Shown here: positions 27,216 through 35,420 of the stretch, piece by piece | Numbering within the stretch: position 1 is the first letter of the stretch | Layout of the letters: every line of letters starts with the position of its first letter | NCBI GenBank assembly: GCA_030431775.1 | Contig: JAUIHW010000002.1 | Span: forward strand, 195,087-259,086 | Reading direction: 5' to 3' | Length of the DNA: 64,000 nt | Origin: Gammaproteobacteria bacterium | Lineage (GTDB): Bacteria; Pseudomonadota; Gammaproteobacteria; Pseudomonadales; JAUIET01 | The notes under the pieces: model-generated | The model's input: only the letters and a program-made list of their open reading frames with translations | What the model was told of the DNA's origin: nothing | Database searches by the model: none | Position numbers and translations under genes: made by a program

Positions 27216-28988
27216 ATGTACGACCTCAAAATTGAAGGCGGTTTGGTTTATGACGGTAGCGGCGGAGAACCATTTAGAGCCAATGTTGCTGTGCAGAACG
27301 GGCGTATTGTCGAACTTGGCGATTGCAACGGCGCCGCGCACCAGACAATCAATGCCGACGGGGCGATTGTAACCCCGGGCTTTGTCGATGTGCACACCCA
27401 TTACGATGGCCAGATCAGCTGGGATGAAGAACTGAAACCCTCAGTCAATCATGGAGTGACCACCGCCGTCATGGGTAATTGCGGCGTGGGCTTCTCACCC
27501 TGCCGGGAGGAAGACCGCGACAAGCTGATTCGTCTGATGGAAGGCGTTGAGGATATACCGGGCACTGCGTTACACGAAGGAATCCAGTGGGGCTGGGAGA
27601 GTTTTCCGGAGTATATGGACGCTATCGACGCCATTCCCCACACCATTGATTTTGCCGCCCTGATCCCGCACGACCCGGTTCGGGTGTTCGCGATGGGCGA
27701 CCGCGCGGTGTTTGACGAGGTGGCCAGCGAGGCTGATATTGAGCGCATGCGCAACCTGGTGCGCGAAGGGCTGGAAGCCGGAGCCATTGGATTCAGCACC
27801 GGGCGCAGTGACCTGCACAAGTCCGCCGACGGCGACTGGACGCCGGCCAGCGAGGCGGGCAAGGCGGAACTGGCCGGCATTGCCAGCGCGTTTCAAGGCC
27901 TGGATTATGGGGTACTGCAGGCGGTTAACGACTTTGACATGGTGCGCCCCGAGGATAACTTCAACTACGAATTCGAGCTGATGGAGGCCTATTTTCGCGC
28001 CGCGCCTGGTCACAAGGCCTCGATGTCACTGATGCAACGGGATTTCGCTCCCGATGACTGGCGCAAGATTATGCAGCGCGTAGAGGGCTTGAATCAGCAA
28101 GGCCTGGACATTCGCCTGCAGGTGGCACCCAGAGCCATTGGGGTATTCCTCGGCCTGGACTGCACCTTCCACCCGTTGATGGCCTTTCCCAGTTATCTGG
28201 CAATAAAAGACCAACCGTTGGCTGACCGGGTGGCCATCATGCGGGACCCGGCATTCAAGCAGAAAATGCTGGCCGAGCAGCCGGTGAAGTTATCCGGCCC
28301 AGGTTCATCCATTCCCCCCATCACCGACTTACTGATTGAGCAATACGACTCACTGGCAGAGAAACACTTTCAGCTCGCGCGCAATGGGGTCGTGGATTAC
28401 GAACAGGGTAAGGAAGATTCCGTCGCGGCCATGGCCGCTGCGGAAGGCGTAAGCGTGTGGGAAAAAACCTACGACATCCTATTGCAGCAAGACGGCAAGG
28501 CCTTATTGTACTTCCCGATTTACAACTACACCGACATGAATTACGACAACGTGTACACCATGCTACAGCATCCGGCCGCTATTCCCGGTTTATCCGACGG
28601 AGGCGCGCACGTTGGTACCATTTGTGATGCCAGCTTTCCAACCTACCTGCTCAGCCACTGGACCCGTGACCGCGTACGTCAGAAGAAGCCTGGCATTGAA
28701 CTCAGTCGAGCCATTCAAATGCTTACCGCCGACGGTGCCGATTACCTGGGCATGCATGACCGTGGGCGGCTGGCACCTGGCCTGAAAGCCGACATCAATG
28801 TCATCGACTATGAGAAACTGGCGCTGGGTATTCCGGAAATGATCCAAGACCTGCCGGCCGGCGGTCAGCGCCTGTTACAAGGCGTGACTGGCTATCGCGC
28901 GACTTTCGTGTCCGGCAAACAAGTGGTCGACCAGGATACCGTAACCGCGGCTCGGCCTGGACGCCTGGTGCGTATGAACCGTCTCTAG
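27216..28988 (+). CDS. N-acyl-D-amino-acid deacylase-type amidohydrolase
   Basis: A 590-residue amidohydrolase of the D-aminoacylase/dihydroorotase-like group. The metal motif is DVHTHYDGQ after a TPGFVDVH strand. Further on come [24 protein letters not shown] and the late SDGGAHVG aspartate. The start has GGAG nine bases upstream. Many marine and soil relatives are uncharacterised and may act on N-acylated or cyclic amides rather than D-amino acids. Its stop codon lies inside the CTAG that forms the left flank of the MITE. Confidence 0.88.
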   Translation: MYDLKIEGGLVYDGSGGEPFRANVAVQNGRIVELGDCNGAAHQTINADGAIVTPGFVDVHTHYDGQISWDEELKPSVNHGVTTAVMGNCGVGFSPCREEDRDKLIRLMEGVEDIPGTALHEGIQWGWESFPEYMDAIDAIPHTIDFAALIPHDPVRVFAMGDRAVFDEVASEADIERMRNLVREGLEAGAIGFSTGRSDLHKSADGDWTPASEAGKAELAGIASAFQGLDYGVLQAVNDFDMVRPEDNFNYEFELMEAYFRAAPGHKASMSLMQRDFAPDDWRKIMQRVEGLNQQGLDIRLQVAPRAIGVFLGLDCTFHPLMAFPSYLAIKDQPLADRVAIMRDPAFKQKMLAEQPVKLSGPGSSIPPITDLLIEQYDSLAEKHFQLARNGVVDYEQGKEDSVAAMAAAEGVSVWEKTYDILLQQDGKALLYFPIYNYTDMNYDNVYTMLQHPAAIPGLSDGGAHVGTICDASFPTYLLSHWTRDRVRQKKPGIELSRAIQMLTADGADYLGMHDRGRLAPGLKADINVIDYEKLALGIPEMIQDLPAGGQRLLQGVTGYRATFVSGKQVVDQDTVTAARPGRLVRMNRL

Positions 28989-29255
28989 GGCAGCTCTGAA
29001 AAATACCCGATACCTCTGGCTTCCAGGCGAATCCAGAGTTGAGGCGCGAGTTGGAAGGCTTACTGGTGGTAAGTCGAGAACTTGCAACGAAAAGGCTGGG
29101 TTCGCCTGGAAGCCCCGAAGGGCGCGGCCTGTAGCGTGCCGTGACTTCGTTGCGCGCCTTGCCAAGGACAACCAGCCTTGGCCTGCGGCACGCGCCTAGC
29201 CACGCTACGCTACAGGTTGCGCAGAGGCATTGGGTATTTTTCAGAGCTGCCCTAG
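28985..29255. mobile_element. MITE-like element flanked by duplicated CTAG
   Basis: A 263-bp non-coding element (28989-29251) with 30-bp terminal inverted repeats (28989-29018 and 29222-29251) matching at 28 positions and beginning GGCAGCTCTGAAAAATACCC. It is flanked by CTAG on both sides. Inside are further inverted repeats: GGCTTCCAGGCGAA (29019-29032) against 29101-29114, and CCTGTAGCGT against ACGCTACAGG near the right end. There is no transposase, so it must be mobilised in trans. CTAG target duplication is, from memory, typical of the IS427 group of IS5 elements. It separates two convergent genes whose TAG stops are the flanking CTAG copies. Confidence 0.85.
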
Positions 29256-30403
29256 TTGGCGCTTGCGGATACGCTGGCCGCTCCCGTGGTCAGAAGCCTG
29301 CGCCGCTGGTAAACCAGCCAATAGATTGCGGCGTAGATGCCCACAACGACCAGTCCAAACCATTCAATTTGCATCGGGGTGTACTGATACAGCCAAACCA
29401 ATGCGGCAAGCAGCAACCAGTTTGCAGCGATGTAAGAAAAAGTGCCCAGGCGGTCCATGGTAATGCCGACATTGCGGGTGTAGAGCCGGATCAGTGAGTC
29501 CAGCGAGTTGATTACGAACACCACGCCGACAAACACCATGGCGAACCGCCAGAAATCATTCATAACAATGCCGTTATTAAAATAGTAATACAGCACGGTA
29601 AACCACAGCGCCATCGGGATGGCCGGCACAATCAACAAGGCCGTTAACAACTGCCAGGTCTTGATACCACCCACAAAGCGCGATACAAACTGGCCGATCA
29701 TGATGCTCCAGGTAAACCACCAGTACAAATAGAACTGATGATAATCGCTGATGGGTGTGACGAAGCGATGCAGGTGTTCAAAAAAGCCACGCAGACTCGT
29801 GGCCGTGTCCAGCAGACCACCCAGCCCCATGCCTGAGCGAAACCAAAGCCCAGCAATCAATGCGAAGAACAGCCAGGTCGATGCCACGCTCAGTAACTTC
29901 ACGTAGCGAATATGGGTACTGGAGACAGCAGCCAGAAGAATGACCACGCCAAGCAGCGCGATGCGCATTGGCAAACTAATCCCTGGCACATAGTCCGGCA
30001 GAAAAAAGAAAAACAAATACGCAGTAAAACCACAGGTTCCAAGAATGACCAAGTCGTTTACCCACTTAATCATGGGGATCTCAAACAGCTTGAGCTTCGG
30101 CTCCAGCACACAAAAATAAAAGGTGGTCAGAAAGTAAAAACCCCAGCCCAACACGCACCAAAAGCCAAATTCCAGAGCCAGTGGATTGGTAAAGGCGTAG
30201 ACTGCTTCTGTCGCAAATAGCTTGTAGTCGACCAGTGGAAACATAATCAAGCCGACGTCCAGGCCGGAAGTAAACAAGATAGCCAGAAAGGTGTAAATGC
30301 CCACCGGCAGTTCACCCTGGCAGCGAATATTTCGCCAAAAGGTGGCAAGCAGAAAAATGGTGACCAGAATGACAGCCACGGCAACAGTGAGTATTTCAGC
30401 CAT
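29252..30403 (-). CDS. Short BCCT-like transporter
   Basis: An integral membrane protein of 383 residues with about ten hydrophobic helices. The segment YHQFYLYWWFTWSIMIGQFVS matches the signature helix of betaine/choline/carnitine transporters (BCCT). Usual BCCT members have over 500 residues and twelve helices, so this is a short or divergent form. The methionine at 30403 starts the first helix; the open frame to 30568 adds an arginine- and histidine-rich, non-membrane segment that lies antisense to the dehydrogenase remnant and is rejected. Taurine, betaine or choline are candidate substrates. No clear ribosome site is visible. Confidence 0.65.
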   Translation of the reverse strand: MAEILTVAVAVILVTIFLLATFWRNIRCQGELPVGIYTFLAILFTSGLDVGLIMFPLVDYKLFATEAVYAFTNPLALEFGFWCVLGWGFYFLTTFYFCVLEPKLKLFEIPMIKWVNDLVILGTCGFTAYLFFFFLPDYVPGISLPMRIALLGVVILLAAVSSTHIRYVKLLSVASTWLFFALIAGLWFRSGMGLGGLLDTATSLRGFFEHLHRFVTPISDYHQFYLYWWFTWSIMIGQFVSRFVGGIKTWQLLTALLIVPAIPMALWFTVLYYYFNNGIVMNDFWRFAMVFVGVVFVINSLDSLIRLYTRNVGITMDRLGTFSYIAANWLLLAALVWLYQYTPMQIEWFGLVVVGIYAAIYWLVYQRRRLLTTGAASVSASAN

Positions 30404-30439
30404 GTGGGCAGGTGTTGTTGTTCTTGTGATCGGCCATTT

Positions 30440-31368
30440 AAACACAAGGCAAGCAGGTTTTTCTGCAGGGCATGCACGACGGCGTGATCGCTGTTGGTGG
30501 CGGTAGCGGTATGGATGGTGGCAAAGCCATCGCATTGACAGCCAATAATTGTATTGACTTGTGGGCATTCGAATATGAAAGCCCGCCTCCCGATGTGAGT
30601 GGGCAAACGCCCTTCCCGCCTCTGATCACCATTCCAACCACAGCCGGTACGGGCGCTGAAACCGAAGGCACCGCCATGATCACTGAAACGGGGCGCATGC
30701 TGAAGCTCTGTATCTGGCACCCGCAATTTCGCCCCCGAGCAGCGCTGCTGGACCCGGCATTGTGTACCGGCCTGCCGAAACACCTGACGGCATGGACCGG
30801 GCTGGATGCCCTGATACACGCGCTCGAAGCGTATTGTGTACCCGGCTTCCACCCAATGTGTGATGGAATTGCACTGCAAGGCCTTCAATTAATAAGCGCC
30901 TGGCTTATCCCCGCGACTCAGCGGCCGGACCACCTGGAAGCGCGTGGCGGCATGTTGGCTGGTTCCTGCCTGGCTGGTGTCGCCTTTCTGAAGGGCCTGG
31001 GGTTGGTGCATGCCATCAGCCATATGGTAGGTGCCGAGTACGATACCCACCATGGCCTGACGAATGCGATTGTCCTTCCCGCAGTATTGCGCTTCAACCG
31101 GGACACAATTGTTGGCAAAGTACCGGCCATCAACCGAGCGATGGGAATCCAGGGCGACTCATTCGAGGACCTGTACCAATTTGTCTGCGGCTTACTGGAC
31201 CGCCTGCAAATTCCCCGGTCGCTGGCGGAAATTGGCGTTGCCACCGAATCGGCCGGGCAAATAGCCACCAAAGCAGCATTGGACAGCGCGGCAGCAACCA
31301 ACCCGCGACAAGCCAGCCCTGAGGAGTTGCACACGCTTGTCCTCGACGCGATCATCCAGGGACGCTAA
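30440..31368 (+). pseudogene. N-terminally truncated iron-containing alcohol dehydrogenase
   Basis: Family-like sequence starts in frame just after a stop (30439-30441) and runs to the normal C-terminus. It includes HDGVIAVGGGSGMDGGKA, TIPTTAGTGAE and the metal-site region ALIHALEAY, LVHAISH and HHGLTNAIVLP. The first methionine (30472) gives 298 residues against about 385 in the family. The missing 80 or so N-terminal residues form much of the NAD-binding fold, so the product is probably inactive. The break point adjoins the BCCT-like gene, suggesting a deletion or rearrangement. A short active form is possible but less likely. Confidence 0.75.
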
Positions 31369-31415
31369 GATTGCGGCCTCCTGAAGAATAAGCAAGAACA
31401 CGTAAGGGACACGAA

Positions 31416-32873
31416 GTGGACGAAATGATCAATGCGGCTGTGCAGCCGCTAACCACGCTGGTTTCCAGCATTATATTTTTCAAAATATCGGTATTCGGCG
31501 CCCAGCTGCCGCTGGTGGTGCTATGGCTGGTAGGCGGGGCGCTGTTTTTCACCTTCTACTTCGGCTTCATCAATGTGCGTGGCTTCGGCCACGCTGTACG
31601 CCTGGTACGAGGCGACTATGCGGACCCGAACCATAAAGGGGAGGTTTCTCACTTCCAGGCGCTGTCCACCGCCGTGTCCGGAACCGTAGGCGTTGGCAAC
31701 ATTGCCGGGGTGGCAGTCGCGATCTCTATGGGCGGCCCGGGTGCCACCTTCTGGATGATTCTGGCAGGACTGCTGGGAATGTCGACCAAGTTTGTCGAAT
31801 GTGCGCTGGGTACGCATTATCGCCGCGAAAACCCGGATGGCACGGTGTCCGGCGGGCCCATGTACTATCTGGAGCGCGGTCTCGCCGAGCGCGGCATGGC
31901 TGGCTTTGGCAAAGGCATGGCCCGTTTTTATGCGCTTGGTATCGTAATTGGCTGTATGGGCATCGGCAATATGTTCCAGTCCAACCAGGCCTATGTGCAG
32001 TTTGTGAACGTTACCGGCGGCATGGACGGTAGCTGGTTCAGCGACAAAGGCTGGCTGTTCGGTATTCTTATCGCCGGCACCGTGGCAGCGGTCATCATCG
32101 GCGGTATCAAGAGTATCGCGCGGGTCGCAGAAAAGATTGTACCGTTCATGGCCGGCTTGTACTGCACCAGCGCTCTGATCATTATCGGCATGAATTACGA
32201 GGCGATTCCGTTTGCCTTTGAGGCCATCATCAGCGGGGCTTTCAGTGCGGATGGCGTTGCCGGTGGCGCACTGGGCGTGATGATTATTGGTTTTCAGCGA
32301 GCGGTTTTCTCCAATGAGGCGGGTATCGGCTCAGCCTCGATTGCACACTCTGCGGTGCGCACCAATGAACCCATCACTGAGGGCTATGTTGCCCTGTTAG
32401 AACCCTTTATCGATACGGTTGTTATCTGCACAATCACCGCGTTGGTCATCGTAACCACTTTCTATTATGACCCGAACTTCACCGAAGGGCTGGACGGTAT
32501 TGCAATGACCTCGGCTGCATTCGAGCGCAATATAAGCTGGTCACCCTACCTGATCGCCGTTGCCGGCATTCTCTTTGCATTCTCCACCATGCTGGCCTGG
32601 TCGTACTATGGGCTGAAAGGCTGGACCTATCTGGTCGGTGAAGGGCGCGGTGCTGATCTGGGATTTAAGGCAGTATTCTGCCTGTTCATTGTACTTGGCG
32701 CATCCATTCAACTGGGCGCGGTACTGGATTTCTCTGATGCGCTGGTATTTGTCATCTGCGTGCCCAATATTCTCGGCCTGTACTTTCTGGCACCCAGTCT
32801 GAAAGCACGCCTGAAGGAGTATGAGCAAAAACTGGCTTCGGGTGAAATCAGCAGCAGGCGTCAAGGCCGCTAA
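31416..32873 (+). CDS. AGCS family sodium:amino acid symporter
   Basis: A 485-residue alanine/glycine:cation symporter with family hallmarks: ALSTAVSGTVGVGNIAGVAVAI early on, MGGPGATFWM, and GFQRAVFSNEAGIGSASIAHS in the middle. About ten to eleven membrane helices are evident. The start is GTG at 31416, preceded by AAGGGA; an ATG nine bases later is an alternative. It ends antiparallel to the ferredoxin reductase gene, with their stop codons overlapping in CTAA. Alanine, glycine or taurine-like amino acids are possible substrates. Confidence 0.93.
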   Translation: MDEMINAAVQPLTTLVSSIIFFKISVFGAQLPLVVLWLVGGALFFTFYFGFINVRGFGHAVRLVRGDYADPNHKGEVSHFQALSTAVSGTVGVGNIAGVAVAISMGGPGATFWMILAGLLGMSTKFVECALGTHYRRENPDGTVSGGPMYYLERGLAERGMAGFGKGMARFYALGIVIGCMGIGNMFQSNQAYVQFVNVTGGMDGSWFSDKGWLFGILIAGTVAAVIIGGIKSIARVAEKIVPFMAGLYCTSALIIIGMNYEAIPFAFEAIISGAFSADGVAGGALGVMIIGFQRAVFSNEAGIGSASIAHSAVRTNEPITEGYVALLEPFIDTVVICTITALVIVTTFYYDPNFTEGLDGIAMTSAAFERNISWSPYLIAVAGILFAFSTMLAWSYYGLKGWTYLVGEGRGADLGFKAVFCLFIVLGASIQLGAVLDFSDALVFVICVPNILGLYFLAPSLKARLKEYEQKLASGEISSRRQGR

Positions 32874-33718
32874 CCCACAAAGGCCCTTTCAACCACATAG
32901 CTTCCCGGGGCTGAGTTATGCCCTTCGTGGAGACCATGCTCCTGCAGCAGAGCTTCCATTTCCTTGTTAAAGGACAGTGAGCCGCATAACATCACTCGGT
33001 CGTGCTCAGGGTCAAAACGATTATTGTTAAGCGCCAGGTCTTCGGCAAATTCGCCGCCACGAATTCGATCGGTGATTCTTCCTGGCGTTTTGAACTCACC
33101 TCGAGTGACAGTCGGATAATAAGTAAAGCGGTCTTTCAACATTTCGCCAAAAATTTCGTCATCGTGAATTTCTGTTTCCAGGAATTCACGGTAGGCGAGC
33201 TCCTGCTCTTCGCGCACAGTGTGCGTGACGATTATCTCGCTAAATCGTTCGTGGGTGTCCGGGTCACGCAGTACCGACAGAAAAGGTGCGAGTCCGGTCC
33301 CCGTTCCGATCATAAACAGGCGCTTGCCAGGCGCCAACGCATCCACAATCAATGTACCAACCGGTTTCTTGCTGATAAATATATGATCGCCCACTTCAAT
33401 ATGCTGTAGCCGTGACGTCAGCGGCCCGTCGGGCACTTTCACCGAAAAAAACTCCAGATGTTCCTCCCAGTTCGGGCTTGCGATTGAATAGGCACGCATC
33501 AGCGGTTTGGAGTCGTTCTGCAGGCCTATCATCACGAACTCACCCGAACGAAACCGAAAGCTCTGCGGCCGCTCGCTGCGAAAGCTAAACAGCCCCTCAC
33601 TCCAGTGGTGAACCCAGGTTACCCGTTCAAGGAAAAGATTTTTCGCTTCAGCCATGCTGGCCATATCTGCCAAAGGGCCTGACCTTTCCATGCTCATCGA
33701 GGGTTTGCTTGCTGACAT
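32870..33718 (-). CDS. fpr: Ferredoxin--NADP reductase
   Basis: A FAD-dependent reductase of the bacterial Fpr type that exchanges electrons between NADPH and ferredoxin or flavodoxin. FAD-binding RAYSIASPN, the NADP-binding GTGTGLAPFLSVLRD and the C-terminal CGSLSFNKEM region are present, with the protein ending in VERAFVG. From 33718 it has 282 residues. Family members are usually about 258, and internal methionines at 33664 and 33655 would give a standard length, so the true start is uncertain. A pair of 18-base direct repeats sits just upstream. Confidence 0.93.
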   Translation of the reverse strand: MSASKPSMSMERSGPLADMASMAEAKNLFLERVTWVHHWSEGLFSFRSERPQSFRFRSGEFVMIGLQNDSKPLMRAYSIASPNWEEHLEFFSVKVPDGPLTSRLQHIEVGDHIFISKKPVGTLIVDALAPGKRLFMIGTGTGLAPFLSVLRDPDTHERFSEIIVTHTVREEQELAYREFLETEIHDDEIFGEMLKDRFTYYPTVTRGEFKTPGRITDRIRGGEFAEDLALNNNRFDPEHDRVMLCGSLSFNKEMEALLQEHGLHEGHNSAPGSYVVERAFVG

Positions 33719-33743
33719 GCTGTGATGCTCTTGATAATCAATA

Positions 33744-33782
33744 ATTATTTTAAGCTTAAAACATATTATTTTAAACTTAAAG
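33744..33782. promoter_or_regulatory. Paired 18-base repeats upstream of fpr
   Basis: Two near-identical 18-mers (33744-33761 and 33765-33782) start 21 bases apart, two turns of the helix. Each contains a palindrome-like core; the first is the perfect TTTTAAGCTTAAAA (33748-33761). They lie 26-64 bases before the 33718 start, in the expected promoter region of fpr. A redox or oxidative-stress regulator is a plausible binder but none is identified. Confidence 0.55.
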
Positions 33783-33828
33783 GAATTATTGCTTATAAGC
33801 AAATTTGGCTTGGTTATATACAGGCCCG

Positions 33829-34107
33829 CTATCCCAGATGCTCATCCAGAATACGATTCAGCTGTTGCTCAATTTTCGGCCCAAATGCGCGGGTCATCAT
33901 GGTCAGCCTGATAGCGATGTCCAGCGCATCCTCACCGGTTTCCACGACGGCGCTCATACCACTGCGGTGTGAGTACCGAAAGGTGTTGCGATCTTTTTTG
34001 ACCGCTCCACCGTAATGATCCACGAGGCGGTCCAGCAGCTCTTCAGCGAGCTGCTCGCACTCACCATGTCCGAGGTTATGCGAACGGCTGATTTTTATAT
34101 GACTCAT
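33829..34107 (-). CDS. Polyhydroxyalkanoic acid system family protein
   Basis: A 92-residue protein of the PHA_gran_rgn family, small proteins often found in PHA-storing bacteria. The N-terminal MSHIKISRSHNLG and the C-terminal region ending in EQQLNRILDEHL fit. The start has a strong AAGGAG site. No PHA synthase is in the window. It precedes fpr on the same strand but the intervening repeats suggest that fpr has its own promoter. Confidence 0.8.
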   Translation of the reverse strand: MSHIKISRSHNLGHGECEQLAEELLDRLVDHYGGAVKKDRNTFRYSHRSGMSAVVETGEDALDIAIRLTMMTRAFGPKIEQQLNRILDEHLG

Positions 34108-34287
34108 GATAAACTCCTTCTGTGCTCCAACGCACGAACGCAGTGCAGTTGCGCACCCACGCTGGCCTGTGCTGACTCAACTGCCCCCTGCGCACGATGG
34201 TATTATGCGCCGCTGCGCTGGCTTTGTCCTCCCGGTAAGCATTACCGGTCGTGTCCAGCCCGATTCTTGACTGAGTGATCTCATCCT

Positions 34288-35409
34288 ATGTTCCGTTCTG
34301 TCTCGCGAGTAATGTTACTGCTACTGTCACTGCTGGTGGCGTTGACCGGTTGCGCCACCGATGAGGGTTCAGATACAGAGCAACGTACCCAGACAGGCCT
34401 CGCAAGGACAGCGGTTCCGGTGTCTGTCGCAGTGGCTGAGCAACGTTCTTTAGCCGAGGCCATTCGGCTTACCGGCACATTGCAAGCCTTTAAAAAATCC
34501 ACAGTTGCCGCTGAAGTAAGCGGACAGGTTGTACAACGCCTGGTCGAGCCAGGGCAAAAGGTCAACAAGGGGGACCCTCTGATTGAGGCTGACGCCACCT
34601 TGCTGCGCCAGCGCCAGCGGGAGTTGCAGGCCAATGTAGCAGCACGCGATGTGGCCCTGGCGTCAGCCAAGGCGGAATTGAAACGCGGCCGCGACCTGAT
34701 CAAAAAATCCTTTATCAGCCAGGACCAGCTCGAAGACCTGGAGTTCTCGGAGCAACGCGCGGTCGCGGAGCGACAAGCGGCCCGCGCAGCGCTGGCATCG
34801 GCCACTGAGTCCCTGCGCGATGTGGTCGTACGGGCGCCGTTCAGCGGCCGAATTGAGCGGGTTCATGTCCAACAAGGGGATTTCATCAACCCTGGCCAGC
34901 CAGTGGCCATGCTGGCTGACTTCTCGAAAATGCGCGTTATAGCCGGTGTCACGGCGCAACAAGCACAACGCGTCGGCGAGGGAGATCTGGCCCACCTGAT
35001 TGTTCAGGGCGGTGGCGGGCAGGCCCTGGATGGTACGGTACAAAGTATCGGGCGTATTGCTGACCCGACGACTGGCAGTTACCCGCTGGAAATCTGGCTG
35101 GAGGGAGAACAGCTGAGCACCCTGCGCGATGGCATGGTGGCAAACATCAGCGTAGCCGACAATGCAACAGCCAACGTGCTGGCCATTCCGTCGGTAGCAC
35201 TGTTTCAGCGTGCTTCGGATTATTATGTGTATCGCCTGATCGACACCGCGGAGGGCGGGCCGCGTGCGCAGATGCAGCGCCTGGAGCCCGGCCTTCGCGT
35301 AGGCAATTACACCCAGGTGTTAGCTGGGCTGCAAGTTGGAGACAAGGTGGTGGTCGACGGACAGTTCGCCTTGCAGGACGGCGCCAGCGTAATTGTCGTT
35401 GAGAATTAG
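34288..35409 (+). CDS. RND efflux periplasmic adaptor (lipoprotein)
   Basis: A 373-residue membrane-fusion protein bridging an RND pump and an outer-membrane channel. It has a lipoprotein signal (LLVALTGC, lipidated cysteine about residue 22), a barrel-sandwich hybrid domain (VAAEVSGQVVQRLVEPGQKVNKGDPL, and later VVRAPFSGRIERVHVQQGDFI) and a coiled hairpin between them. The pump gene starts 11 bases downstream. No outer-membrane channel gene is adjacent, so a TolC-type partner must be elsewhere. Confidence 0.93.
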   Translation: MFRSVSRVMLLLLSLLVALTGCATDEGSDTEQRTQTGLARTAVPVSVAVAEQRSLAEAIRLTGTLQAFKKSTVAAEVSGQVVQRLVEPGQKVNKGDPLIEADATLLRQRQRELQANVAARDVALASAKAELKRGRDLIKKSFISQDQLEDLEFSEQRAVAERQAARAALASATESLRDVVVRAPFSGRIERVHVQQGDFINPGQPVAMLADFSKMRVIAGVTAQQAQRVGEGDLAHLIVQGGGGQALDGTVQSIGRIADPTTGSYPLEIWLEGEQLSTLRDGMVANISVADNATANVLAIPSVALFQRASDYYVYRLIDTAEGGPRAQMQRLEPGLRVGNYTQVLAGLQVGDKVVVDGQFALQDGASVIVVEN

Positions 35410-35420
35410 CCAGACAACTC

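Noticed and set aside
30404-30568. N-terminal extension of the BCCT-like protein
   Set aside because: It is arginine- and histidine-rich, lies antisense to the dehydrogenase remnant, and the first membrane helix starts at the methionine at 30403.
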